From the NCBI GenBank assembly GCA_025965735.1, contig JAOPWK010000037.1, positions 1 to 5,532 on the forward strand: DNA of 5,532 nucleotides. Direction: 5' to 3'. Made by a program: the position numbers and the translations under genes. This DNA comes from Frankiales bacterium (lineage in GTDB: Bacteria; Actinomycetota; Actinomycetes; Mycobacteriales; SCTD01). Shown here piece after piece: positions 1 to 5,234 of this stretch. The notes beneath the pieces were generated by a model. It was given only the letters and a program-made list of their open reading frames with translations, was not told the DNA's origin and searched no databases. Within the stretch, counting starts at the first letter, position 1. Every line of letters starts with the position of its first letter.

Positions 1-1407
1 CCGGTGCCGGACGCGCTGGTGCGCCAGGCGCTGCGGGCCGAGGACGCGCCCGTGCACGGTGAAGACGTGTTCGCGGTGATCGCGCCGGCGCGGCCCGGGC
101 AGCCGGTCGCGGTGCTGGTCAGCCAGCGCGCCGGCGAGGGGCCCGACGTCGTCGTGGTGGCGCTCGGCGTCGCGGCGGTCGCCGTCGTGCTCGCCGTCGG
201 CATCGCCCTGCTGCTCGCGCGGGCCACCACGCGCCCGCTCGGCGAGCTGGGCGAGGCCGCCGCCCGCGTCGCGCAGGGCGACCTCGACACCACCATCGAG
301 GTGCGCAGCCGCGACGAGGTCGGGCACCTGGCCGAGTCCTTCAACATCATGACCGAGGAGCTGCGCAGCTACGTGGGCGCGCTGCAGGCCAGCCGCGACG
401 AGCTGCAGGCCGGCGTCGCCCGCATCGGCGACACGCTGTCGGCCACGCACGACCTGGACCGCATCCTCAGCGTGGTGCTCGAGACGGCCATGGCCTCGAC
501 CCGGGCCCGCGCCGGTGCGGTGCTGCTGCTCGGGGCCGACCGCAGCGAGCTCGAGCTCGCCGTGAGCCAGGGGCTGGAGGAGCGCGGCGTGTCCGCCGAC
601 CTGCGGCTGCCGCTCGGCGTCGGGATCGCCGGTCGGGTGGCCCGCAGCGGCGACGCCCTGCGCGGCAAGGTCGGCAGCGGCGACCTGCTGCCCGCCCCCG
701 GCGAGCCCGACGGGGCCACGCTGCTCGCCGTGCCGCTGAGGTCCTCCACCACCGTCATCGGCGTCCTCACGCTCTACGACCGCGAGGACGGCGAGCCCTT
801 CGACGAGGCCGACCTCGCCACGCTGCGCACCTTCACCAGCCAGGCCACCGTCGCCGTCGACAACGTCGTCCTGCACGAGGAGGCCCGCCGGCTGTCGATC
901 ACCGACGGGCTGACCGGCCTGTGGAACTACCGCTACTTCACGATGACCATCGGCAAGGAGATCGAGCGCGCCGCCCGCTTCGGCCGGCCGCTGGCGCTGC
1001 TCATGCTGGACCTCGACCACTTCAAGCTGGTCAACGACGTCTACGGCCACCAGCGCGGGGACGCGGTCCTCGTCGAGCTGGCGGGGCGGGCGCGGGCGCA
1101 GGTGCGCGACGTCGACACGGTGGCCCGCTACGGCGGCGAGGAGTTCGTCGTGATCCTCCCGGAGACCGACGAGGAGGGTGCGGTGCAGGCGGCCGAGCGC
1201 CTGCGCAGCGCGGTCCGGCGCCGCCCGTTCGGCGAGCCCGGCGAGGTGCCGCTGGAGGTCACCGTCAGCGTCGGCGTGGCCGTCTTCCCGCTGCACGGCG
1301 CGGGATCCACCAGCCTGCTGCGCCGCGCTGACGAGGCCCTCTACACAGCCAAGCGCGCAGGGCGCGACACCTGGCGGCTGGCGGACGTGGGCGCACCCGA
1401 GGACTGA
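1..1407 (+). CDS. Membrane-anchored diguanylate cyclase, HAMP-GAF-GGDEF (5' end missing)
   Basis: This enzyme makes the second messenger c-di-GMP from two GTP; an outer sensor probably controls the cytoplasmic cyclase. The frame is open at base 1, so the N-terminus (likely a first membrane helix and an extracytoplasmic sensor) is missing. Residues are numbered from the codon at base 4. A hydrophobic helix spans about 48-72. A HAMP linker follows (about 70-122, with TTRPLGEL and RDEVGHLAESFN), then a short helical linker, a GAF-like domain (about 145-290) and a GGDEF domain (about 293-460). The GGDEF domain looks active: DGLTGLWN at 301-308, metal ligands D336 and D353, substrate residue N344, and the signature GGEEF at 377-381. 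RDVD at 368-371 fits the RxxD inhibitory I-site, so product feedback is expected. No EAL or HD-GYP domain follows. The GAF ligand and the input signal are unknown. The family call is secure; that this cyclase is linked in function to the downstream genes is not shown. Confidence 0.93.
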   Translation, partial: PVPDALVRQALRAEDAPVHGEDVFAVIAPARPGQPVAVLVSQRAGEGPDVVVVALGVAAVAVVLAVGIALLLARATTRPLGELGEAAARVAQGDLDTTIEVRSRDEVGHLAESFNIMTEELRSYVGALQASRDELQAGVARIGDTLSATHDLDRILSVVLETAMASTRARAGAVLLLGADRSELELAVSQGLEERGVSADLRLPLGVGIAGRVARSGDALRGKVGSGDLLPAPGEPDGATLLAVPLRSSTTVIGVLTLYDREDGEPFDEADLATLRTFTSQATVAVDNVVLHEEARRLSITDGLTGLWNYRYFTMTIGKEIERAARFGRPLALLMLDLDHFKLVNDVYGHQRGDAVLVELAGRARAQVRDVDTVARYGGEEFVVILPETDEEGAVQAAERLRSAVRRRPFGEPGEVPLEVTVSVGVAVFPLHGAGSTSLLRRADEALYTAKRAGRDTWRLADVGAPED

Positions 1408-1415
1408 CCGGGTCG

Positions 1416-1428
1416 TAGGGTCGCCCGC
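1416..1428 (+). promoter_or_regulatory. Putative leaderless promoter of galU (-10 TAGGGT)
   Basis: TAGGGT at 1416-1421 matches the actinobacterial -10 pattern TAnnnT. Seven bases separate it from the ATG at 1429, which would place the transcription start at or next to the A of the start codon. I see no clear -35 box. The only Shine-Dalgarno-like bases are the weak GTAGGG in the same place, so the site could instead be a poor ribosome-binding site. The leaderless reading is inferred from spacing alone. Confidence 0.45.
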
Positions 1429-2313
1429 ATGTCCGTCACGAAGGCCGTCATCCCTGCGGCCGGCCTCGGCACCCGCTTCCTGCCGGCCACCAAGGCCTCC
1501 CCCAAGGAGATGCTCCCGGTCGTTGACAAGCCCGCGATCCAGTACGTCGTGGAGGAGGCCGTGCGCGCCGGCCTGACCGACGTGCTCATGGTGACCGGGC
1601 GGAACAAGCGCCCGCTGGAGGACCACTTCGACCGCGCCGTCGAGCTGGAGCTGGCGCTGGAGGCCAAGGGCGACGCCGTCCGCCTGGAGGCGGTCCGGCA
1701 CACCAACGAGCTGGCCGCCGTCCACTACGTGCGCCAGGGCGACGCCAAGGGGCTCGGTCACGCGGTGCTCGCCGCTGCCCAGCACGTGGGCGACGAGCCG
1801 TTCGCGGTGCTGCTCGGCGACGACCTCATCGACCACCGCGACCTGCTGCTCGAGCAGATGGTGGCCGTGCAGCAGGAGAAGGGCGGCAGCGTCATCGCGC
1901 TCATGGAGGTGCCGCACGACCAGATCAGCCTGTACGGCTGCGCGGCGGTCGACGGCTCGGGCGACGTCGTGCGCATCACCGGGCTGGTGGAGAAGCCGCC
2001 GGCCGACGAGGCCCCGAGCGACCTCGCGATCATCGGCCGCTACGTGCTGGCGCCGTCGGTGTTCGAGGTGCTGCGCACGATCCCGCCGGGCCGCGGCGGC
2101 GAGTACCAGCTGACCGACGCGCTCCAGGAGCTCATCGCCACCGAGCCGGTGCACGGCGTGGTCTTCCGCGGCCGCCGCTACGACACCGGAGACCGGCTCG
2201 ACTACCTCAAGGCGGTCGTGCGGCTGGCCGCCGAGCGGGACGACCTCGGGCCGCCGCTGCTCGCGTGGCTGCGCGAGTGGCTGGACAGTCCCTCGTTCCC
2301 CGGGCAGCCTTGA
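1429..2313 (+). CDS. galU: UTP-glucose-1-phosphate uridylyltransferase
   Basis: GalU makes UDP-glucose and pyrophosphate from UTP and glucose-1-phosphate in the cytoplasm; UDP-glucose feeds glycolipid, capsule, trehalose and other envelope sugar synthesis. The 294-residue length is normal. The nucleotide-binding N-terminus has AAGLGTRFLPATKASPKEM (residues 10-28) with the G-x-G-T-R loop and K26. LLGDD (128-132) provides the metal-binding aspartate region, and VEKP (187-190), GGEYQLTD (223-230) and YDTGD (251-255) are the other family motifs. All key residues are present, so it should be active. The ATG at 1429 is the only start possible between the in-frame stop of the cyclase gene (1405-1407) and the first conserved motif. 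It heads a tightly packed run, and its TGA overlaps the proposed TTG start of glp. Homologous nucleotidyltransferases such as RfbA or GlmU fit less well because the ATKASPKEM and EYQLTD motifs are those of bacterial GalU. Confidence 0.97.
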   Translation: MSVTKAVIPAAGLGTRFLPATKASPKEMLPVVDKPAIQYVVEEAVRAGLTDVLMVTGRNKRPLEDHFDRAVELELALEAKGDAVRLEAVRHTNELAAVHYVRQGDAKGLGHAVLAAAQHVGDEPFAVLLGDDLIDHRDLLLEQMVAVQQEKGGSVIALMEVPHDQISLYGCAAVDGSGDVVRITGLVEKPPADEAPSDLAIIGRYVLAPSVFEVLRTIPPGRGGEYQLTDALQELIATEPVHGVVFRGRRYDTGDRLDYLKAVVRLAAERDDLGPPLLAWLREWLDSPSFPGQP

Positions 2314-3533
2314 TCACCGTCGCGGAGCACCTCGCCCGGATCCTGGACGTCGTCCAGCCGCTGTCCCCGCTGCAGCTCGGCCTGATGGACGCGCACGGCT
2401 GCGTCCTCACCGAGGACGTGGTCGCGCCCGCGCCGCTGCCCGCCTTCGACAACAGCTCCATGGACGGCTACGCCGTGCGCGCCGCCGACGTGGCCGGCGC
2501 CCGCGAGGACCGTCCGGTGGTGCTGCCCGTGACCGGGGACGTCGCCGCCGGACCGGCCTCCCCGCTGCGCGTCCAGCCGGGCGTCTGCGTCCGGATCATG
2601 ACCGGCGCGATGATGCCCGCCGGCGCCGACGCGGTCGTGCCGCTGGAGTGGACCGACGGCGGCGTCGCCCAGGTGAGCATCCGCAAGAGCGCCCCGGTGG
2701 GCGCGCACGTCCGGGGGATCGGCGAGGACGTGGCCGAGGGCGAGGTCGTCCTGACGGAGGGCACGCACCTCGGCGCGGTGCAGGTCGGGCTGGCCGCTGC
2801 CGTCGGCCGCTCACGGCTGATGGTCCGCCCGCGCCCGCGCGTGGTCGTCGTCTCCACCGGCAGCGAGCTGACCGAGGCCGGCAACCCGCTGGCGCCCGGG
2901 CGCATCTACGACAGCAACAGCCTGGCGCTCACCGCCGCCGCCGTCGAGGCCGGCGCGATCGCGTACCGCGTCGGCATCGTCCCGGACGACCCGCGGCTGC
3001 TGGCCTCGACGCTGGAGGACCAGCTCGTGCGGGCCGACGTGCTGGTGACGAGCGGCGGCGTGTCCGTCGGGGCGTACGACGTCGTCAAGGAGGTGCTGTC
3101 GCGCCTCGGGACGGTCGGCTTCGACAAGGTCGCGATGCAGCCCGGCATGCCGCAGGGCTTCGGCACGATCGGCCCCGACGCCACGCCGGTCTTCGGCCTG
3201 CCCGGCAACCCGGTCAGCGCGCTGGTCTCGTTCGAGGCCTTCGTGCGCCCGGCCCTGCGCAAGATGCTCGGTGCCACGCCGATCGAGCGGCCGAAGGTCC
3301 GGGCCGTGACGAGCAAGGCGCTGACCAGCCCACCCGGCAAGCGGTCGTTCCTGCGGGTCGCCCTCGAGGTGAAGAAGGGCGCGTACGTCGTGACGCCCGT
3401 CAGCGGCCCCGGCTCGCACCTGCTGGCTGGCCTCTCCCGCGCCAACGCGCTGGCGATCGTGCCCGAGGACGTCGAGAAGGTCCCGGCCGGCGAGCCGGTC
3501 GACGTGCTGGTGCTGGAGCGCCGCGGCCGATGA
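2310..3533 (+). CDS. glp: MoeA-type molybdotransferase, probably divisome protein Glp
   Basis: MoeA enzymes insert molybdate into adenylylated molybdopterin to finish molybdenum cofactor. The actinobacterial Glp branch is also a gephyrin-like division protein that binds FtsZ and the membrane receptor GlpR. With the TTG at 2310 as start, the protein has 407 residues. The N-terminus (ITVAEHLARIL) lines up with usual MoeA/Glp starts, and the TTG overlaps the galU stop as TTGA. GTG codons at 2265 or 2277 would only add residues lying inside galU. Visible motifs are PAFDNSSMDGYAVR (44-57), GIGED (136-140), STGSEL (182-187), YDSNS (200-204), TSGGVSVGAYD (247-257, with the presumed catalytic D257), MQPGMPQGFG (276-285) and GLPGNPVSALVSFEAF (296-311). 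MQPGMPQGFG differs from the KPGKP form of E. coli MoeA and fits actinobacterial Glp proteins. The glpR gene about 1.7 kb downstream supports the Glp assignment. The enzyme family is certain. The division role is inferred from context, and it may also act as an ordinary MoeA. Confidence 0.9.
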   Translation: MITVAEHLARILDVVQPLSPLQLGLMDAHGCVLTEDVVAPAPLPAFDNSSMDGYAVRAADVAGAREDRPVVLPVTGDVAAGPASPLRVQPGVCVRIMTGAMMPAGADAVVPLEWTDGGVAQVSIRKSAPVGAHVRGIGEDVAEGEVVLTEGTHLGAVQVGLAAAVGRSRLMVRPRPRVVVVSTGSELTEAGNPLAPGRIYDSNSLALTAAAVEAGAIAYRVGIVPDDPRLLASTLEDQLVRADVLVTSGGVSVGAYDVVKEVLSRLGTVGFDKVAMQPGMPQGFGTIGPDATPVFGLPGNPVSALVSFEAFVRPALRKMLGATPIERPKVRAVTSKALTSPPGKRSFLRVALEVKKGAYVVTPVSGPGSHLLAGLSRANALAIVPEDVEKVPAGEPVDVLVLERRGR

Positions 3534-3542
3534 GCGGAGCAT

Positions 3543-3584
3543 GCGGGCGGCGCCTCGTGACGAAGGAGCGGGCGTGCCGCCTGC
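3543..3584 (+). repeat. Inverted repeat (possible mRNA hairpin) between glp and moaC
   Basis: GCGGGCGGC at 3543-3551 can pair with GCCGCCTGC at 3576-3584 in RNA: nine pairs including one G-U, with a 24-base loop. The loop holds the Shine-Dalgarno-like AAGGAG (3563-3568), and the GTG at 3574 lies at the foot of the stem. No T-run follows, so it is not a typical terminator. It could stabilise or modulate the mRNA between the two genes. In DNA this GC-rich, such pairing also arises by chance. Confidence 0.3.
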
Positions 3585-3593
3585 TTGTGGAGC

Positions 3594-3598
3594 GGAGG
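3594..3598 (+). promoter_or_regulatory. Ribosome-binding site deciding the moaC start
   Basis: GGAGG lies 8 bases before GTG 3607 and 11 before GTG 3610. This favours the start next to the conserved MoaC N-terminus over the in-frame ATG 3541 (GGAG only one base upstream). The rival is AAGGAG at 3563-3568, five bases before an in-frame GTG at 3574, which would add 11 residues before residue 1. Confidence 0.55.
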
Positions 3599-3606
3599 CT
3601 GATGTC

Positions 3607-4080
3607 GTGGTGAGCTCCGGCTTCACGCACCTGGACGAGTCCGGCGCCGCGCGGATGGTCGACGTCGGCAGCAAGGACGTCACCGCCCGCACCGCGACCG
3701 CGACGGGCCGCGTCGACCTGTCGCCCGAGTGCGTCGCGCTGCTGCGCGGGCAGGGCGTGCCCAAGGGCGACGCCCTCGCCGTCGCCCGGGTCGCCGGCAT
3801 CATGGGCGCCAAGCGCACCCCCGACCTCGTGCCGCTCTGCCACCCGATCGGGCTGTCCGGTGTCACCGTCGACCTCGCGGTCGACGACCAGGGCGTGACC
3901 GTGACCGCGACCGCCCGCACCGCCGACCGCACCGGCGTGGAGATGGAGGCGCTGACCGCCGTCTCCGTCGCCTGCCTGACGCTGGTGGACATGACCAAGG
4001 CGGTCGACCCCCGCGCGGTCATCGGCCGCATCCAGGTCGAGAGCAAGACCGGCGGCAAGAAGGGCGACTGGAGCAGATGA
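3607..4080 (+). CDS. moaC: Cyclic pyranopterin monophosphate synthase MoaC
   Basis: MoaC converts the MoaA product, 3',8-cyclo-7,8-dihydro-GTP, into cyclic pyranopterin monophosphate, the first stable intermediate of molybdenum cofactor. It is cytoplasmic and forms a hexamer in known relatives. The 157-residue length is close to E. coli MoaC (161). Conserved parts are ARMVDVGSKDVTAR (15-28), PKGDALAVARVAG (52-64, with active-site K53), LCHP (77-80, H79), GVEMEAL (110-116), DMTKAV (128-133, D128 and K131) and ESKTGGKKGD (145-154). The catalytic set is complete. I chose GTG 3607 because GGAGG is at good spacing and MoaC proteins normally begin just before the THLDE region; GTG 3610 is about as likely, and GTG 3574 (168 residues) is possible. 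Its stop overlaps the mog start as ATGA. No moaA, moaD or moaE is in the window, so the partner genes of this step must lie elsewhere. Confidence 0.95.
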   Translation: MVSSGFTHLDESGAARMVDVGSKDVTARTATATGRVDLSPECVALLRGQGVPKGDALAVARVAGIMGAKRTPDLVPLCHPIGLSGVTVDLAVDDQGVTVTATARTADRTGVEMEALTAVSVACLTLVDMTKAVDPRAVIGRIQVESKTGGKKGDWSR

Positions 4081-4550
4081 GCTGGCGCGCCGGGGTCATC
4101 ACGGTCTCGGACCGCTCCTCCCGCGGCGAGCGCGAGGACGCCTCCGGGCCGCTGCTCGCCTCGCTGCTGCGCGAGACCGGCGTGCGCGCAGGCGATCCCG
4201 TTGTCGTGCCGGACGAGGTGGAGGCCGTGCAGGCGGCACTGCGCGCCGCCGCGTCGGAGTACGACCTGGTGGTGACGACGGGCGGCACCGGCATCTCGCC
4301 GCGGGACGTGACGCCGGAGGCGACCCGGCCGCTGCTGGACCGCGAGCTGCCGGGCATCGCGGAGGCGCTGCGGCAGCGGAACGCGGGCAAGGTCCCGACG
4401 TCGGTCCTGAGCCGGGGTGTCGCCGGCACCATCGGCACGACGCTGGTGGTCAACCTGCCGGGGTCCACCGGCGGCGTCCGCGACGGCGTCGAGGTGCTCG
4501 CGCCGCTGCTCGACCACGCCCTGGCACAGCTGCGCGGCGGCGACCACTGA
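4077..4550 (+). CDS. mog: Mog/MoaB-family molybdopterin adenylyltransferase
   Basis: Proteins of this family activate molybdopterin by adenylylation with ATP, giving adenylyl-molybdopterin for the MoeA step; they match the G domain of gephyrin. The 157-residue protein is one MoCF-biosynthesis domain. It opens with a beta-strand and SDR (GVITVSDRSSRGE, 6-18), followed by the glycine-rich TTGGTGISPRDVTPEAT (67-83), ELPGIAE (90-96), LSRGVAGTIG (111-120) and NLPGSTGGV (126-134). These are the substrate-binding motifs, and none looks damaged. The ATG at 4077 overlaps the moaC stop as ATGA, and the family N-terminus begins right there, so the start is firm; the same frame extends upstream only as a shadow inside moaC. 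Separating MogA from MoaB naming needs alignment. Function in this operon with the MoeA-like Glp is strongly suggested by adjacency. Confidence 0.93.
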   Translation: MSWRAGVITVSDRSSRGEREDASGPLLASLLRETGVRAGDPVVVPDEVEAVQAALRAAASEYDLVVTTGGTGISPRDVTPEATRPLLDRELPGIAEALRQRNAGKVPTSVLSRGVAGTIGTTLVVNLPGSTGGVRDGVEVLAPLLDHALAQLRGGDH

Positions 4551-4563
4551 TGGTCCGGCGGGC

Positions 4564-5181
4564 ATGAGCGCCCCGGGGTGGCCGGCCCGGCTGGCGCACG
4601 GCGACGTCGAGGTGCGCCCGCTGCGTGCGCGGGACGCCGCCGCCTGGTCCGAGTGCCGCATCCGCAACGAGGGGTGGCTCACCCGCTGGGAGGGGCGCAA
4701 CCCCAGCCTGCCGCCGGCCAGCTGGCGCGACCGGCACAGCACGGCCGTGTTCGCGGCGATGCTGCGCACGCAGCGACGGGAGGCGCGGGCCGGCCGGGTG
4801 CTGCCGATGGCCGTGCTCGTACAGGGCCGGCTGTCCGGCCAGGTGACGGTGAACAGCATCGTGCGCGGGGCGTTCGAGTGCGGCTACGTCGGCTACTGGG
4901 TGGACGAGCGGGTCGCCGGCCGTGGGGTGCTGCCGACGGCGCTCGCGCTGGTGCTGGACCACTGCTTCGGCCCCGTCGGGCTGCACCGCGTCGAGGCGAA
5001 CGTCCGCCCGGAGAACGCCGCCTCGCGACGCGTCGTCGAGAAGCTCGGCTTCCGGGAGGAGGGCCGGCACGCGAAGTACCTGTTCATCGACGAGGACTGG
5101 CGCGACCACGTCTGCTTCGCACTGCTGCGCGACGACCACCCCGGCGGGGTCCTGCAGGCCTACCTGCAGAAACACGCCTGA
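4564..5181 (+). CDS. GNAT N-acetyltransferase, RimJ/RimL type
   Basis: This gene encodes a cytoplasmic acetyl-CoA-dependent acyltransferase of 205 residues, the usual length of the RimJ/RimL group. The acetyl-CoA pyrophosphate loop is RVAGRGV (116-122), fitting R-x-x-G-x-G/A. The following helix and the segment VEANVRPENAASRRV (143-157) with EKLGFREEG (159-167) form the late GNAT motif. The C-terminus KYLFIDEDWRDHVCFALL (171-188) is typical of RimJ-like proteins. E. coli RimJ acetylates the N-terminus of ribosomal protein S5, but the substrate cannot be read here, so I give no symbol. The ATG at 4564 starts 13 bases after the mog stop and has no strong Shine-Dalgarno. A 5-codon frame (ATG 4550 to TGA 4565-4567, MVRRA) overlaps both the mog stop and this ATG and may couple their translation. 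The gene sits between mog and glpR, so it may act on a division or envelope protein, but that is only a context guess. Confidence 0.88.
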   Translation: MSAPGWPARLAHGDVEVRPLRARDAAAWSECRIRNEGWLTRWEGRNPSLPPASWRDRHSTAVFAAMLRTQRREARAGRVLPMAVLVQGRLSGQVTVNSIVRGAFECGYVGYWVDERVAGRGVLPTALALVLDHCFGPVGLHRVEANVRPENAASRRVVEKLGFREEGRHAKYLFIDEDWRDHVCFALLRDDHPGGVLQAYLQKHA

Positions 5182-5220
5182 CGCCCGGCGCGCCGTCGCC
5201 ACCGAGCGTGTGCTGATCAC

Positions 5221-5234
5221 TACCGTTCGGCGCC
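5221..5234 (+). promoter_or_regulatory. Putative leaderless promoter of glpR (-10 TACCGT)
   Basis: TACCGT at 5221-5226 fits the TAnnnT -10 pattern and lies 8 bases before the GTG at 5235. Transcription could begin on or beside the start codon. There is no Shine-Dalgarno sequence just upstream, which agrees with leaderless translation. No convincing -35 is visible. The arrangement matches the site before galU. The 53-base gap 5182-5234 holds nothing else I can support; I see no T-rich terminator in it. Confidence 0.45.

Larger units (their letters stand above)
3530..3613 (+). other. 27-codon mini-ORF bridging glp and moaC
   Basis: The ATG at 3530 overlaps the glp stop (ATGA), and the TGA at 3611-3613 overlaps a possible moaC start (GTG at 3610, read as GTGA). 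The encoded peptide is Arg-rich with two Cys (it begins MSGACGRRLVTKER and ends LMSW) and resembles no family I know. It may serve only to carry ribosomes from glp to moaC by termination and reinitiation. Alternatively it is a chance frame in an untranslated spacer. GAGCGG occurs three times in it (3532, 3566, 3590). A real peptide product is doubtful. Confidence 0.25.

Noticed and set aside
921..1331. Forward frame inside the GGDEF domain
   Set aside because: Low-complexity shadow within a domain whose own frame has every conserved motif.
2648..3529. Forward frame inside glp, out of phase with it
   Set aside because: Its composition is almost all Arg, Gly and Ala, typical of a shifted reading of GC-rich codons. 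Only its last part, from ATG 3530, is discussed as a mini-ORF because of its overlaps.
3729..4076. Longer mog with an N-terminal extension through moaC
   Set aside because: The extension is a shadow of moaC. The Mog-family fold begins at ATG 4077, which has a standard ATGA overlap.
4417..4563. Longer acetyltransferase starting inside mog
   Set aside because: The extra residues are Arg/Ser-rich shadow sequence; ATG 4564 gives the normal RimJ-like length.
2811..4859. 682-codon open frame on the minus strand across glp, moaC, mog and the acetyltransferase gene
   Set aside because: It is antisense to four well-recognised genes, shows no domain and is rich in Arg, Ala and Gly as expected for a shadow frame in very GC-rich DNA.
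5187..5194. Perfect palindrome GGCGCGCC after the acetyltransferase gene
   Set aside because: It has only four base pairs per arm and no loop or T-run, so it is not a terminator; such palindromes are common at this GC content.
4450..5220. Minus-strand frame opposite the acetyltransferase gene
   Set aside because: Antisense to a clear GNAT gene, with no recognisable domain.
5210..5220. TGATCA-centred palindromic stretch just upstream of the glpR -10 candidate, considered as an operator
   Set aside because: The symmetry extends over only six bases, too short to support a regulator site without comparison to other genomes.
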